NCBI RefSeq assembly: GCF_031450785.1
Contig: NZ_JARTWB010000002.1
Coordinates: forward strand, 2,914,001 to 2,978,000
DNA: 64,000 bases
Source: Caballeronia sp. LZ062
GTDB taxonomy: Bacteria; Pseudomonadota; Gammaproteobacteria; Burkholderiales; Burkholderiaceae
Direction of reading: 5' to 3'
The notes beneath the pieces were generated by a model, which was not told the origin of the DNA, made no database searches, and saw nothing but the letters and a program-made list of their open reading frames with translations. This document shows positions 1 through 20,614 of the stretch, one piece after another; within the stretch, counting starts at the first letter, position 1; every line of letters begins with the position of its first letter. The position numbers and the translations under genes are program-made.

Positions 1-485
1 CGGTTCGCGTCGCAGTGTTCGCGCAAGGGGACAAGGCAGAGCAAGCTCGCGCAGCGGGCGCCGACGTGGTCGGTATGGAAGATCTGGCTGAGCAAGTCAA
101 GGCCGGCAACCTGAACTTCGACGTCGTGATCGCTTCGCCGGACACGATGCGTGTGGTGGGCACGTTGGGTCAGATCCTCGGCCCGCGCGGCCTGATGCCG
201 AACCCGAAGGTTGGCACCGTGACGCCGGACGTCGCTCAAGCGGTCAGGAACGCCAAGGCTGGTCAGGTGCAGTTCCGCGTCGACAAAGCCGGTATTATTC
301 ACGGCACGATCGGCCGTGCTTCGTTCGAACCCGCTTCGCTGCGTCAGAACCTGTCGGCACTGATCGATGCGCTGAACAAGGCAAAGCCGGCAACGAGCAA
401 GGGCGTGTACCTGCGCAAGGTCGCGCTGTCGAGCACGATGGGTGTCGGCGTTCGCGTGGATCAATCCACGCTGGCGCAGCAGTAA
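1..485 (+). CDS. rplA: 50S ribosomal protein L1, 3' part (5' end outside window)
   Basis: This is the C-terminal part of ribosomal protein L1, which binds 23S rRNA at the L1 stalk near the E site and represses its own operon in enterobacteria. The gene enters from the left edge with its first complete codon at position 3, and about 160 residues are visible. The visible protein carries the family block [15 protein letters not shown] followed by a [20 protein letters not shown] segment. It ends in TAA at 483-485. It is expected to follow rplK upstream and precedes rplJ in the usual L11/L10 order. The missing start is a window effect and no damage is seen. Confidence 0.97.
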   Translation, partial: VRVAVFAQGDKAEQARAAGADVVGMEDLAEQVKAGNLNFDVVIASPDTMRVVGTLGQILGPRGLMPNPKVGTVTPDVAQAVRNAKAGQVQFRVDKAGIIHGTIGRASFEPASLRQNLSALIDALNKAKPATSKGVYLRKVALSSTMGVGVRVDQSTLAQQ

Positions 486-785
486 AAGGATTTCGACGCG
501 GTCGACAGACCGCGTTCTCAAGGGCTTTGGGCGGTTGCGCGACAGTTGTTTAGTTGGGCAACCGGTTGTCAAAGACCGTTGGTGGCGGCGCAGCAGTAGG
601 GCGGCGCCTTAATTCAAGCCAACGCAGATGGCGAACCCGAAACAGTTTTGCAGTGGTTGAAGTTGGTTGTCGATCGTTAGCAGACGGTCACCAATCGCTT
701 GAAATACTCCTAACAGTCGGACGCCGTTGTCGAACGTGGTGCATGAGGGTTGTGGCCCGAGTGCATCGAATCTGGAGGTTTAACC
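486..785 (+). promoter_or_regulatory. rplJ leader / L10-binding region candidate
   Basis: This 300-nt stretch between rplA and rplJ holds no convincing gene. In many bacteria the equivalent interval contains the structured L10 leader, where the L10-(L7/L12)4 complex represses rplJL translation. Position, length and downstream gene match that role. I did not derive a full secondary structure, so the assignment rests on context. The Shine-Dalgarno GGAGG (774-778) lies 7 nt before the GTG start of rplJ. Confidence 0.5.
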
Positions 786-1280
786 GTGCCACTGAACAAA
801 GAAGATAAGCAGGCAGTCGTCGCTGAAGTCGCCGCGCAAGTCGCGAAGGCTCAGACGATGGTGCTCGCTGAGTATCGTGGGATCACGGTTGGCGATCTGA
901 CCAAGCTGCGCGCGAAAGCGCGTGAGCAACAGGTGTATCTGCGCGTGTTGAAGAACACGCTGGCGCGTCGCGCCGTGGAAGGTACCCCGTTCGCTCCGCT
1001 GGCTGAGCAGATGACCGGTCCTCTGATCTACGGCATCTCGGAAGATGCCATTGCCGCTGCTAAGGTCGTGAACGACTTCGGCAAGAGCAATGACAAGTTG
1101 ATCATCAAGGCTGGTTCCTACGAAGGCAAGGTGATGGACAAGGCGGGCGTGCAAGCGCTGGCCAACATCCCGAGCCGCGAAGAACTGCTCTCCAAGCTGC
1201 TGTTCGTCATGCAAGCGCCTGTTTCTGGCTTTGCGCGCGCTTTGGCCGCGCTGGCAGAAAAGCAAGGCGAAGCTGCATAA
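786..1280 (+). CDS. rplJ: 50S ribosomal protein L10
   Basis: L10 anchors the L7/L12 dimers to the ribosomal stalk and is the usual autoregulator of this operon. The 164-residue protein has the family N-terminus (PLNKEDKQ, then [17 protein letters not shown]) and the [12 protein letters not shown] block. GTG at 786 is chosen as the start because GGAGG sits 7 nt upstream and because the protein then begins exactly where L10 family members begin. An upstream in-frame ATG at 750 would add 12 residues of leader sequence and is unlikely. rplL follows after 76 nt. Confidence 0.97.
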   Translation: MPLNKEDKQAVVAEVAAQVAKAQTMVLAEYRGITVGDLTKLRAKAREQQVYLRVLKNTLARRAVEGTPFAPLAEQMTGPLIYGISEDAIAAAKVVNDFGKSNDKLIIKAGSYEGKVMDKAGVQALANIPSREELLSKLLFVMQAPVSGFARALAALAEKQGEAA

Positions 1281-1356
1281 CGTCACGCTTGGGCCGCAGT
1301 TGCTCAGTTAGGTTGAGTCGCTAGCTCGATCCGAATTCAATTTAGGAGTATTTCAA

Positions 1357-1731
1357 ATGGCAATCGCAAAAGAAGACATCCTGGAAGCCGTTGGCGCGAT
1401 GTCGGTTCTGGAACTGAACGAGCTGGTCAAGGCGTTCGAAGAGAAGTTTGGCGTGTCGGCAGCTGCTGTTGCTGTCGCTGGCCCGGCTGCTGGCGGCGCT
1501 GCTGCTGCTGCTGAAGAGCAAACCGAATTCACGGTGAACCTGCTCGAAGCTGGCGCGAACAAGGTCTCGGTCATTAAGGCCGTTCGTGAACTGACGGGTC
1601 TCGGCCTGAAGGAAGCGAAGGATCTGGTCGACGGCGCACCGAAGCCCATCAAGGAAGCGGTGCCGAAGGCTGCTGCTGAAGAAGCGAAGAAGAAGCTGGA
1701 AGACGCAGGCGCGAAGGCTGAAATCAAGTAA
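1357..1731 (+). CDS. rplL: 50S ribosomal protein L7/L12
   Basis: L7/L12 forms the flexible stalk dimers that recruit and activate translational GTPases such as EF-G and EF-Tu. The protein has 124 residues. It has an N-terminal dimerisation region ([18 protein letters not shown]), an alanine/glycine-rich hinge around residues 35-52, and a C-terminal domain with the conserved [18 protein letters not shown] segment. AGGAG at 1344-1348 precedes the ATG. An attenuator follows 20 nt after the stop, so rplL is probably made in excess over rpoB, as needed for several copies per ribosome. Confidence 0.98.
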   Translation: MAIAKEDILEAVGAMSVLELNELVKAFEEKFGVSAAAVAVAGPAAGGAAAAAEEQTEFTVNLLEAGANKVSVIKAVRELTGLGLKEAKDLVDGAPKPIKEAVPKAAAEEAKKKLEDAGAKAEIK

Positions 1732-1750
1732 GTTTCATTGCGCTGTGCGA

Positions 1751-1782
1751 AGGCTGGCGGTTTTTCACCGCCGGCCTTTTTG
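1751..1782 (+). terminator. rplL-rpoB attenuator (intrinsic terminator)
   Basis: The arms AGGCTGGCGG (1751-1760) and CCGCCGGCCT (1768-1777) pair over 10 bp with one G-U, around a 7-nt loop, and are followed by a run of T. It sits between rplL and rpoB in what should be one transcription unit. A partially efficient terminator here would lower rpoBC expression relative to the ribosomal proteins, as the E. coli rplL-rpoB attenuator does. Confidence 0.8.
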
Positions 1783-1834
1783 TGCTTTGTGGGGACCGAG
1801 TTTTTATGCGCGTCAGCAAGCATAAATGGCCCCG

Positions 1835-1894
1835 CAGAAGCCAAAGACAACGTTCGGATCGGCAATTACTTCCGGCAGTTGTCTTTGTCTTCTG
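1835..1894 (+). promoter_or_regulatory. Long stem-loop in rpoB leader (candidate RNase III site)
   Basis: Arms at 1835-1851 and 1878-1894 are complementary over 17 positions with one mismatch (cores CCAAAGACAAC and GTTGTCTTTG), enclosing a 26-nt loop. A shorter 7-bp hairpin (TTTATGC/GCATAAA, 803 to 826 of the same kilobase block, i.e. 1803-1826) lies just upstream. E. coli has an RNase III processing hairpin at the same place in rplL-rpoB. The processing role here is inference. The rest of the 368-nt gap (1732-2099) contains the attenuator and no gene. Confidence 0.6.
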
Positions 1895-2099
1895 AAGCGA
1901 CTGCAGAAGGCAAGTTTGGTCGGGTAGCGGGAAACACAGGCATCCGCTGCCGTCAGCCAGCGGTTGGTAGCGGCCAACCACCAAGCTTCTAGACTCGCGC
2001 GTCCTCCCCGGACAGCGGCGCGGGTCTCAGTCGGTGAACACCGGGCCGTGTCGTCGAGGTATCCCGCCTCGGTAACGCCCGCCGTGATTCGGAGATCGT

Positions 2100-6206
<4,107 letters not shown>

Positions 6207-6227
6207 TCGGACTACGGAGAGAAAGCA

Positions 6228-10469
<4,242 letters not shown>

Positions 10470-10493
10470 ACGCGTTTCGCTGGTAGCACCTCG

Positions 10494-10526
10494 AACCGCC
10501 CGGTCTTTCGCCGGGCGGTTTTTTTT
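10494..10526 (+). terminator. Intrinsic terminator after rpoC
   Basis: AACCGCCCGG (10494-10503) and CCGGGCGGTT (10511-10520) form a perfect 10-bp GC-rich stem around a 7-nt loop, followed by more T residues to 10526. It closes the rpoBC transcription unit and separates it from recQ. Confidence 0.95.
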
Positions 10527-10601
10527 CGTCCCTTCTTTCCGATTCGCACGTCGGCCGAACGGCTAACGTTGCGATTCAAGCGTGGGCGCGTGCGCTCGCG
10601 T

Positions 10602-10610
10602 TGATAGAAT
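10602..10610 (+). promoter_or_regulatory. Candidate extended -10 promoter of recQ
   Basis: TGATAGAAT at 10602-10610 is a good extended -10 (TGn plus TAGAAT), 36 nt before the recQ ATG. No good -35 box lies 16-18 bp upstream. It would start transcription shortly after the rpoC terminator. Confidence 0.4.
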
Positions 10611-10646
10611 TCGTTATCCTCCACGCCGCAGTCCGCGCTTCTTTCT

Positions 10647-12494
10647 ATGTCCCGTCCGCTCGAGATCCTCAACGAAGTTTTCGGCTATCCGGCTTTTCGC
10701 GGACAGCAGGCGGAAATCGTCGAACATGTGGCCAATGGCGGCGATTCGCTCGTGTTGATGCCGACGGGCGGCGGAAAATCGCTGTGCTATCAGATTCCGT
10801 CGCTGGTGCGCAAAGAGGCGGGCTTCGGCGCGGGCATCGTGGTTTCGCCGCTGATCGCGCTGATGCAGGATCAGGTTGCCGCGCTCACCGAAGTGGGCGT
10901 GCGCGCGGCGTATCTCAATTCGACGCTCTCGGGCGCGGAAGCCGCCGCGACGGAGCGCGCGTTGCGCAACGGCAGCATCGATTTGTTGTACGTCGCGCCC
11001 GAGCGTCTGATGACGCCGCGCTTTCTCGATCTGCTGGAAAGCTCGCCTGTTGGCCTTTTTGCCATCGACGAGGCGCATTGCGTCTCGCAGTGGGGCCACG
11101 ACTTCCGGCCTGAGTACATTCAGCTGTCCGTGCTGCACGAGCGGTTCCCGAACGTGCCACGCATCGCGCTCACCGCGACGGCGGACGCGATCACGCGCGA
11201 TGAGATCGTGCATCGCCTTGCGCTCGACGACGCGCGCATCTTCGTATCGAGCTTCGACAGGCCGAACATCCGCTATCGCATCGTCGAGAAGGACAACGCG
11301 CGCTCGCAATTGCTCGACTTCATTCGTGCCGAGCACACGAACAAGGACGGCACGACCGACGCGGGCGTCGTCTATTGCCTCTCGCGGCGCAAGGTGGAAG
11401 AGACCGCCGACTGGCTCAAGGGCCAAGGCGTTCGCGCGCTGCCGTACCACGCCGGCATGGAGTTCGAGACGCGTCAAAAGCATCAGGAGATGTTCCAGCG
11501 TGAAGAAGGCATCGTGATGTGCGCGACGATCGCGTTTGGCATGGGCATCGACAAGCCGGACGTGCGGTTTGTGGCGCACCTCGATTTGCCGAAGAGCGTC
11601 GAAGGTTACTATCAGGAGACAGGGCGCGCGGGCCGCGACGGCCTGCCCGCGAACGCGTGGATGGCCTACGGCTTGGGCGATGTCGTGCAGCAGCGCAAGA
11701 TGATCGACGAGTCCGATGCCGACGATGCGCACAAGCGTGTGCAGACCGGCAAGCTCGACGCGCTCCTCGGCCTTTGTGAAGCCGCGACGTGCCGCCGCGT
11801 GCGCCTGCTCGCGTACTTCGGCGAGACGAGCACGCCGTGCGGCAACTGCGATACGTGTCTGGAACCGCCGGCTTCGTGGGACGCCACGCGCGAGGCGCAG
11901 ATGGCGCTGTCGTGCGTCTATCGCGCACAGAAAGCGAGCGGTTTCCACTTCGGCGCGGGTCATCTGATCGACATCTTGCGCGGCACGCGTAGCGAGAAGA
12001 TCTTGCAGCGCGGGCACGACAAGCTGTCCACCTTCGGCGTCGGCGCGAGCCTTTCTGAACCGGAGTGGCGCGCCGTTTTCAGACAACTGGTCGCTTTCGG
12101 CTTTCTGGCCGTCGATCATGACGGGTTCGGGGCGCTCGTCCTGACGGACGCCAGCAAGCCCGTGTTGAAGGGCGAGGAGCGCGTCACGCTGCGCAAGTAC
12201 GTGAAGCCGGTGCGCAACCGGCAGTCGTCCGGACGAACCGGCGAGCGCGCCGACCCGACGGCAGGCATGTCGCCGCGCGAGAAAGCGCGATGGGATCGCC
12301 TGCGTACGTGGCGCGCCGAAACCGCGAAGTCCGACGGCGTGCCGGCGTACGTCATCTTCCACGACGCCACGCTCGCCGAGATTGCGCGCAGCGATCCCGA
12401 TACGGTCGACGACTTGCGCCACATTCCGGGCATCGGCGTACGGAAGCTGGAGCGTTTCGGCGACGAACTGCTTGACGTGGTCGGCGCGGACTGA
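10647..12494 (+). CDS. recQ: ATP-dependent DNA helicase RecQ
   Basis: RecQ is a 3'-5' superfamily 2 helicase acting in recombinational repair and stalled-fork processing. The 615-residue protein has Walker A ([12 protein letters not shown], near residue 48), the DEAH box in [20 protein letters not shown] near residue 140, and later helicase motifs ending in [16 protein letters not shown] zinc-binding region follows ([12 protein letters not shown], then CGNCDTC) with winged-helix sequence. A C-terminal HRDC domain covers about residues 545-612 (ends in [18 protein letters not shown]). No strong Shine-Dalgarno precedes the ATG. It lies between rpoC and the str operon, which I recall as common in Burkholderiaceae, and appears to be its own unit. 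Confidence 0.97.
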   Translation: MSRPLEILNEVFGYPAFRGQQAEIVEHVANGGDSLVLMPTGGGKSLCYQIPSLVRKEAGFGAGIVVSPLIALMQDQVAALTEVGVRAAYLNSTLSGAEAAATERALRNGSIDLLYVAPERLMTPRFLDLLESSPVGLFAIDEAHCVSQWGHDFRPEYIQLSVLHERFPNVPRIALTATADAITRDEIVHRLALDDARIFVSSFDRPNIRYRIVEKDNARSQLLDFIRAEHTNKDGTTDAGVVYCLSRRKVEETADWLKGQGVRALPYHAGMEFETRQKHQEMFQREEGIVMCATIAFGMGIDKPDVRFVAHLDLPKSVEGYYQETGRAGRDGLPANAWMAYGLGDVVQQRKMIDESDADDAHKRVQTGKLDALLGLCEAATCRRVRLLAYFGETSTPCGNCDTCLEPPASWDATREAQMALSCVYRAQKASGFHFGAGHLIDILRGTRSEKILQRGHDKLSTFGVGASLSEPEWRAVFRQLVAFGFLAVDHDGFGALVLTDASKPVLKGEERVTLRKYVKPVRNRQSSGRTGERADPTAGMSPREKARWDRLRTWRAETAKSDGVPAYVIFHDATLAEIARSDPDTVDDLRHIPGIGVRKLERFGDELLDVVGAD

Positions 12495-12533
12495 CGTTGC
12501 ATCGGCGAGTGAGCGAGAAATCCGCGCAACGTA

Positions 12534-12563
12534 TTGACCGGATTGGCATTTCCGGAATATCAT
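12534..12563 (+). promoter_or_regulatory. Promoter of the str operon (rpsL-rpsG-fusA-tuf)
   Basis: TTGACC (12534-12539) and TATCAT (12558-12563) are separated by 18 bp, each differing from the sigma-70 consensus at one position. The predicted start near 12570 gives a leader of about 170 nt before rpsL, containing three 13-bp repeats. Confidence 0.65.
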
Positions 12564-12597
12564 GCTAGGTTCTCGCGCTTGGCACGCTTTGGGATCC

Positions 12598-12636
12598 TGC
12601 CTAAGGTGGATGCCTAAGGTGGACGCCTAAGGTCGA
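12598..12636 (+). repeat. Three 13-bp tandem repeats in the rpsL leader
   Basis: Three consecutive 13-bp units, tgcctaaggtgga, tgcctaaggtgga and cgcctaaggtcga, fill 12598-12636. The first two are identical and the third differs at two positions. They lie downstream of the predicted promoter and so would be transcribed as leader RNA. No function can be read from sequence. Confidence 0.85.
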
Positions 12637-12737
12637 TTCGCACAAGCGGAAGCCATACACGAGAAAGTCAGACGCGCGATTCCTTCGCTTTGCCCGTTCG
12701 GAATCGCGCCGATTTTGTTCATTTTTAGGATTAAACG

Positions 12738-13118
12738 ATGCCAACCATCAATCAACTGGTTCGCAAAGGCCGCACGTCGGAAACGACGAAGAGCAAGTCG
12801 CCGGCCCTGCAGGACTGCCCGCAGCGTCGCGGCGTGTGCACCCGCGTGTACACGACGACGCCGAAGAAGCCGAACTCGGCACTTCGTAAAGTTGCCAAGG
12901 TTCGTCTCACGAACGGCTTCGAAGTCATTTCGTACATCGGTGGTGAAGGCCACAACCTGCAGGAACACTCGGTCGTGCTGATTCGCGGCGGTCGTGTGAA
13001 GGACTTGCCGGGTGTGCGTTACCACATGGTCCGCGGCTCGCTGGATACCCAGGGCGTCAAGGATCGTAAGCAGGCTCGCTCGAAGTACGGTGCGAAGCGC
13101 GCCAAGGCCGGCAAGTAA
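12738..13118 (+). CDS. rpsL: 30S ribosomal protein S12
   Basis: S12 sits at the decoding centre and influences accuracy; it is the classical streptomycin-resistance locus. The 126-residue protein has K43 in [13 protein letters not shown] and K88 in [13 protein letters not shown], both wild-type for streptomycin sensitivity. AGGA at 12727-12730 precedes the ATG. It is the first gene of the str operon and is followed by a 186-nt structured gap before rpsG. Confidence 0.99.
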
Positions 13119-13304
13119 TAACCGGCTGGAGCAGTCGAAGTAGTTTCAGGTCGCCGCAAGGCGGTTAATGCGGTGGTACCGGATGTGCCGGTGCTGTCGA
13201 GTAAGTGGTCACCCGGCCAAGCTGGTTTAGTCGAGAGATGGATCGGGTTAGTTGGTGGCCGCGGAGCGGAAAAGCGCTCCAACTGAAAACGTAAAGGAAG
13301 AAAC
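13119..13304 (+). promoter_or_regulatory. Structured rpsL-rpsG intergenic region (candidate S7 site)
   Basis: Three short perfect hairpins are visible: CCGC/GCGG (13154-13164), ACCGG/CCGGT (13178-13192) and GGAGCG/CGCTCC (13263-13280, loop GAAAAG), the last ending 24 nt before rpsG. In E. coli the rpsL-rpsG gap carries the S7 autoregulatory site. The position matches, but I did not show homology of structure. Confidence 0.45.
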
Positions 13305-13775
13305 ATGCCGCGTCGTCGCGAAGTCCCCAAGCGGGAAGTATTGCCGGATCCGAAGTTCGGCAACGTAGATGTAGCCAAGTTCATGAACGTGCTGATGTTG
13401 TCTGGCAAGAAGTCGGTTGCCGAACGCATCGTGTACGGCGCTTTTGAACAGATCCAGACCAAGGGTGGCAAGGACCCGCTGGAAGTGTTCACGGTTGCGC
13501 TCAACAACGTGAAGCCGGTGGTCGAAGTGAAGAGCCGTCGCGTTGGTGGTGCGAACTATCAAGTTCCGGTCGAAGTGCGTCCCTCGCGTCGTATGGCATT
13601 GGCGATGCGTTGGTTGCGCGAAGCCGCGAAGAAGCGCAGCGAAAAGTCGATGGCCCTGCGTCTGGCAGGTGAGCTCTCCGAAGCGGCAGAAGGCCGCGGC
13701 GGCGCGATGAAGAAGCGCGACGAAGTTCACCGCATGGCAGAGGCTAACAAGGCATTCTCGCATTTCCGTTTCTAA
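13305..13775 (+). CDS. rpsG: 30S ribosomal protein S7
   Basis: S7 nucleates assembly of the 30S head, contacts E-site tRNA, and represses str-operon translation in E. coli. The 156-residue length matches the bacterial family. It starts [19 protein letters not shown] and includes [20 protein letters not shown] and [21 protein letters not shown] precedes the ATG. fusA begins 125 nt downstream. Confidence 0.99.
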   Translation: MPRRREVPKREVLPDPKFGNVDVAKFMNVLMLSGKKSVAERIVYGAFEQIQTKGGKDPLEVFTVALNNVKPVVEVKSRRVGGANYQVPVEVRPSRRMALAMRWLREAAKKRSEKSMALRLAGELSEAAEGRGGAMKKRDEVHRMAEANKAFSHFRF

Positions 13776-13900
13776 GCTCCCGCTCATAGGGCAACGGAAA
13801 AATCAGGGCGGGTGCGCTGTTTTCGGCGCCTCGCCCGTTTGTGTTAGGGCGCTGCCGGCTCATTGAGTGAGCTGGCGCGTCGACCGAAAAAGGATCCAAA

Positions 13901-16003
<2,103 letters not shown>

Positions 16004-16070
16004 TACCCGCAAGTCATTCGGCGCAAGCCACAAGCTTTAACCGATAACCAAACTTTGAAAGAAGGTAATC

Positions 16071-17261
<1,191 letters not shown>

Positions 17262-17305
17262 AATCTCGGTCTTCTTTGAAGTCGCTGTACTGAAGTAACG
17301 TGACC

Positions 17306-17342
17306 GGAACCGGGTGTTCGGCCCAAGCGAGTGCCCGGTTCC
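17306..17342 (+). other. Perfect 9-bp hairpin between tuf and rpsJ
   Basis: GGAACCGGG (17306-17314) and CCCGGTTCC (17334-17342) pair perfectly across a 19-nt loop. No T-run follows directly, so it is not a typical intrinsic terminator. It could be a leader element of the S10 block or an RNA-stabilising structure. Confidence 0.6.
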
Positions 17343-17399
17343 TCGCTCTTTCGCACAATCGGCGGCGCAATACCGCCTCGCTCTTTTTAAGGAATCGTC

Positions 17400-17711
17400 A
17401 TGCAGAACCAGAAAATCCGCATTCGTCTGAAGGCTTTCGACTATCGCCTGATCGACCAGTCGGCAGCCGAGATCGTAGATACGGCGAAGCGGACTGGCGC
17501 GATCGTCCGCGGCCCGGTGCCGCTGCCGACGCGTATTCAGCGTTTTGACATCCTGCGTTCGCCGCACGTCAACAAGACGTCGCGCGACCAGCTCGAAATC
17601 CGTACGCACCAACGCCTGATGGACATCGTCGATCCGACGGACAAGACCGTCGACGCGCTTATGAAGCTCGATCTGCCGGCTGGTGTGGACGTCGAAATCA
17701 AGCTGCAGTAA
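17400..17711 (+). CDS. rpsJ: 30S ribosomal protein S10
   Basis: S10 is a 30S head protein that also pairs with NusB in transcription antitermination (NusE). The 103-residue protein has the family pattern [16 protein letters not shown] and [22 protein letters not shown]. The start [14 protein letters not shown] follows TTAAGGAATC. It is first in the S10 gene order but is separated from rplC by 184 nt containing hairpins and a promoter. Confidence 0.99.
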   Translation: MQNQKIRIRLKAFDYRLIDQSAAEIVDTAKRTGAIVRGPVPLPTRIQRFDILRSPHVNKTSRDQLEIRTHQRLMDIVDPTDKTVDALMKLDLPAGVDVEIKLQ

Positions 17712-17719
17712 GCCTACAA

Positions 17720-17746
17720 AGCTCCGCCGGGTTCCCGGATGGAGCT
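17720..17746 (+). other. Two-part hairpin after rpsJ
   Basis: AGCTCC (17720-17725) pairs with GGAGCT (17741-17746), and an inner CCGG/CCGG helix (17727-17730 / 17735-17738) closes a GTTC loop. Only a short T-stretch follows, so termination would be weak. It lies directly upstream of the promoter-bearing inverted repeat. Confidence 0.5.
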
Positions 17747-17760
17747 AAGTCTTTGATTGC

Positions 17761-17800
17761 TTGCAGAAATCGAAAAGCCTTGTTATACTCCAAGGCTTTT
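17761..17800 (+). promoter_or_regulatory. Promoter with its -10 box in the loop of an inverted repeat, before rplC
   Basis: TTGCAG (17761-17766) and TATACT (17784-17789) are 17 bp apart. The -10 lies in the 8-nt loop of a perfect inverted repeat, AAAAGCCTTG (17773-17782) and CAAGGCTTTT (17791-17800). Read-through RNA could fold into a terminator-like hairpin ending in U residues, while RNA started here (near 17796) would lack the 5' arm. The leader to rplC is about 100 nt. Confidence 0.65.
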
Positions 17801-17895
17801 CGCGCATTCGCGTAAAAAGTTCGCCTCGCTTCTCATAGCGGAGCGGACATTTTGTAATCAGCCCCGACCAATCGCAGTCGGGAATGGAGAAAACG

Positions 17896-18555
17896 ATGAG
17901 CCTTGGACTCGTAGGTCGCAAGGTTGGCATGACCCGTATCTTCACGCCTGAGGGGGATTCGATCCCCGTCACCGTGCTGGACGTGTCGGACAACCGTGTG
18001 ACGCAGATCAAGACCGTTGAAACGGATGGTTATACCGCCGTTCAGGTTGCATTCGGTACTCGCCGCGCTTCGCGCGTGACGAAGCCGCTGGCGGGTCACC
18101 TCGCCAAAGCTGGCGTTCAAGCCGGTGAAATCCTCCGCGAATTCCATATCGATACCGCCAAGGCAGGTGAACTGTCGAACGGCGCCGTCATCGGTACGGA
18201 CATTTTCGAAGTCGGCCAGAAGGTTGACGTGCAAGGCACGTCGATCGGTAAGGGCTATGCCGGTACCATCAAGCGTTACAACTTCGCTTCGGGCCGCGCT
18301 TCGCACGGTAACTCGCGTTCGCACAACGTTCCGGGTTCGATCGGTATGGCGCAGGATCCGGGTCGTGTGTTTCCCGGCAAGCGGATGACGGGTCACCTCG
18401 GTGACGTGACCGTCACGGTCCAGAATCTCGAAATCGCCCGCATCGACGCTGAGCGCAATCTGCTGCTCGTCCGCGGTGCTGTTCCGGGTGCGAAGGGCGG
18501 CAAGGTCTTCGTGACCCCGGCCGTCAAGACCCGTGCTGCGAAAGGAGCGAAATAA
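17896..18555 (+). CDS. rplC: 50S ribosomal protein L3
   Basis: L3 is an early 23S-binding protein whose extension reaches toward the peptidyl-transferase centre. The protein has 219 residues when started at ATG 17896, giving [16 protein letters not shown] as in the family. GGAG at 17886-17889 has 6-nt spacing. An in-frame upstream ATG (17884) overlaps that Shine-Dalgarno and is rejected. The block [17 protein letters not shown] is the conserved L3 loop. Its stop overlaps the rplD start by one base. Confidence 0.98.
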   Translation: MSLGLVGRKVGMTRIFTPEGDSIPVTVLDVSDNRVTQIKTVETDGYTAVQVAFGTRRASRVTKPLAGHLAKAGVQAGEILREFHIDTAKAGELSNGAVIGTDIFEVGQKVDVQGTSIGKGYAGTIKRYNFASGRASHGNSRSHNVPGSIGMAQDPGRVFPGKRMTGHLGDVTVTVQNLEIARIDAERNLLLVRGAVPGAKGGKVFVTPAVKTRAAKGAK

Positions 18556-19175
18556 TGGAACTTAAGCTCCTGAATGCCAATGGTCAGGAAGGCGCTGGCG
18601 TGACCGCATCGGACGTCGTGTTCGGTCGCGATTACAACGAAGCCCTGATTCACCAAGTCGTCGTCGCTTATCAGGCGAACGCACGTAGCGGCAACCGCGC
18701 TCAGAAGGATCGTGAGCAGGTCAAGCACACCACGAAGAAGCCGTGGCGTCAGAAGGGTACGGGCCGCGCTCGTGCCGGTATGTCGTCGAGCCCGTTGTGG
18801 CGTGGCGGTGGTCGCATTTTCCCGAACTCGCCGGAAGAAAACTTCTCGCACAAGGTCAACAAGAAGATGCATCGCGCAGGCCTCTGCTCGATCTTCTCGC
18901 AGTTGGCTCGCGAAGGCCGCATCTCGGTGGTCGAGGATCTCGCGCTCGAAGCGCCGAAGACCAAGCTGTTGGCTGATAAATTCAAGGCGATGGGTCTCGA
19001 TTCCGTGTTGGTCATCACCGATACGGTCGACGAAAACCTGTACCTCGCGTCCCGCAACCTGGCCCACGTGGCGGTTGTCGAGCCGCGTTACGCCGACCCG
19101 CTCTCGCTGATCTACTTCAAGAAAGTGCTGATCACGAAGGCTGCGGTCGCTCAGATCGAGGAGTTGCTGTCATGA
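18555..19175 (+). CDS. rplD: 50S ribosomal protein L4
   Basis: L4 lines part of the peptide exit tunnel and in gammaproteobacteria also represses the S10 operon. The 206-residue protein contains [14 protein letters not shown], the conserved tunnel-loop region. The ATG overlaps the rplC stop by one base (TAATG), with AAAGGAG in the end of rplC, which points to translational coupling. The last 4 nt overlap rplW. Confidence 0.98.
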   Translation: MELKLLNANGQEGAGVTASDVVFGRDYNEALIHQVVVAYQANARSGNRAQKDREQVKHTTKKPWRQKGTGRARAGMSSSPLWRGGGRIFPNSPEENFSHKVNKKMHRAGLCSIFSQLAREGRISVVEDLALEAPKTKLLADKFKAMGLDSVLVITDTVDENLYLASRNLAHVAVVEPRYADPLSLIYFKKVLITKAAVAQIEELLS

Positions 19176-19486
19176 GCGAAGTTCGCAAAAACGATCATCG
19201 TTTGATGCAAGTTCTGCTCGCGCCGGTGATCTCCGAAAAGGCGACGCTGGTTGCCGACAAGAACGAACAAGTCGTGTTCGAAGTCGCGCCGGACGCCACG
19301 AAGCAGGAAGTGAAGGCTGCTGTCGAGCTGCTGTTCAAGGTCGAAGTCAATTCCGTCAACGTGCTCGTCACGAAGGGTAAAGCCAAGCGCTTTGGCCGCT
19401 TCAATGGCAAGCGCAAGGACGTGAAGAAGGCGTACGTCTGCCTGAAGCCCGGCCAGGAAATCAACTTTGAAGCGGAGGCCAAGTAA
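19172..19486 (+). CDS. rplW: 50S ribosomal protein L23
   Basis: L23 sits at the exit of the peptide tunnel and docks trigger factor and SRP. The 104-residue protein has the family start ([17 protein letters not shown]) and [21 protein letters not shown] overlaps the rplD stop. rplB begins 2 nt after the stop and its Shine-Dalgarno lies inside the rplW end. Confidence 0.98.
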   Translation: MSEVRKNDHRLMQVLLAPVISEKATLVADKNEQVVFEVAPDATKQEVKAAVELLFKVEVNSVNVLVTKGKAKRFGRFNGKRKDVKKAYVCLKPGQEINFEAEAK

Positions 19487-19488
19487 TC

Positions 19489-20316
19489 ATGGCAATCGTG
19501 AAAGTTAAGCCGACCTCGCCGGGTCGCCGCGCGATGGTCAAAATCGTCAACAAAGATCTGCATAAGGGCAAGCCGCACGCAGCGCTGCTCGACTCGCAAT
19601 CCAAGTCGGCGGGCCGTAACAACAACGGCCGTATCACCACGCGTCACCAAGGTGGCGGTCACAAGCAGCATTATCGTATCGTCGATTTCCGTCGCAACAA
19701 GGACGGCATCCCGGCAAAGGTCGAGCGTCTCGAGTACGACCCGAACCGTAGCGCGAACATCGCGCTGGTTCTGTACGCAGACGGCGAGCGTCGCTACATC
19801 ATCGCGCCGAAGGGCGTGACGGTCGGCACGCAGCTGATGTCCGGTTCGGAAGCGCCGATTCGCGCAGGCAATACCCTGCCGATCCGCAATATTCCGGTCG
19901 GTACGACGATTCACTGCATCGAAATGCTGCCGGGCAAGGGCGCGCAGATCGCGCGTTCGGCTGGTACGTCGGCCATGCTGCTGGCACGTGAAGGCATCTA
20001 CGCGCAGGTTCGCCTGCGTTCGGGCGAAATCCGCCGCGTGCACGTCGAGTGCCGCGCGACCATCGGTGAAGTCGGCAACGAAGAGCATAGCCTCCGTCAA
20101 ATCGGTAAGGCTGGTGCGAATCGCTGGCGCGGCATCCGTCCGACGGTGCGTGGTGTTGCAATAAACCCGGTCGATCACCCGCACGGCGGTGGTGAAGGCA
20201 AGACGGCAGCAGGTCGCGATCCGGTGAGCCCGTGGGGCACGCCGACGAAGGGCTATCGCACCCGCAGCAATAAGCGCACGACGACGATGATCGTCCAGCG
20301 CCGTCACAAGCGTTAA
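19489..20316 (+). CDS. rplB: 50S ribosomal protein L2
   Basis: L2 is a highly conserved primary 23S-binding protein needed for subunit association and peptidyl-transferase assembly. The 275-residue protein carries [19 protein letters not shown] and the C-terminal [20 protein letters not shown] motif, whose histidine lies near the peptidyl-transferase centre in known structures. It is followed after 10 nt by rpsS. Confidence 0.99.
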   Translation: MAIVKVKPTSPGRRAMVKIVNKDLHKGKPHAALLDSQSKSAGRNNNGRITTRHQGGGHKQHYRIVDFRRNKDGIPAKVERLEYDPNRSANIALVLYADGERRYIIAPKGVTVGTQLMSGSEAPIRAGNTLPIRNIPVGTTIHCIEMLPGKGAQIARSAGTSAMLLAREGIYAQVRLRSGEIRRVHVECRATIGEVGNEEHSLRQIGKAGANRWRGIRPTVRGVAINPVDHPHGGGEGKTAAGRDPVSPWGTPTKGYRTRSNKRTTTMIVQRRHKR

Positions 20317-20326
20317 GGAGTAGGCA

Positions 20327-20602
20327 ATGACACGTTCTGCTAAAAAAGGTCCGTTCTGCGACGCTCATTTGCTGAAGAAAGTTGAGGCGGCTGCGTCCAC
20401 ACGTGACAAGAAGCCGATCAAGACCTGGTCGCGTCGTTCGACGATTCTGCCGGACTTCATCGGTCTGACGATCGCCGTTCACAACGGCCGTCAACACGTT
20501 CCGGTATACGTCACGGAAAACATGGTCGGCCATAAGCTTGGCGAGTTCGCACTGACCCGTACGTTCAAGGGTCACGCGGCCGACAAGAAGGCCAAGAAAT
20601 AA
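20327..20602 (+). CDS. rpsS: 30S ribosomal protein S19
   Basis: S19 forms a complex with S13 in the 30S head and contacts the A-site finger. The 91-residue protein has [14 protein letters not shown] and the conserved [16 protein letters not shown] end. AAGGAG at 20315-20320 gives good spacing to the ATG. The gap to rplV is 12 nt. Confidence 0.98.
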   Translation: MTRSAKKGPFCDAHLLKKVEAAASTRDKKPIKTWSRRSTILPDFIGLTIAVHNGRQHVPVYVTENMVGHKLGEFALTRTFKGHAADKKAKK

Positions 20603-20614
20603 GGGGCTATCAAG

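Noticed and set aside
554..808. Small open frame in the rplA-rplJ gap
   Set aside because: Arginine-rich translation with no family resemblance, and it runs over the true rplJ start; the gap fits a regulatory leader.
12598..12636. Tandem repeats before rpsL as a CRISPR array
   Set aside because: Units are 13 bp and directly adjacent with no spacers.
17306..17342. Hairpin after tuf as an intrinsic terminator
   Set aside because: The stem is perfect, but the bases after it are CTCGCTC and not a T-run, so it is listed only as a hairpin.
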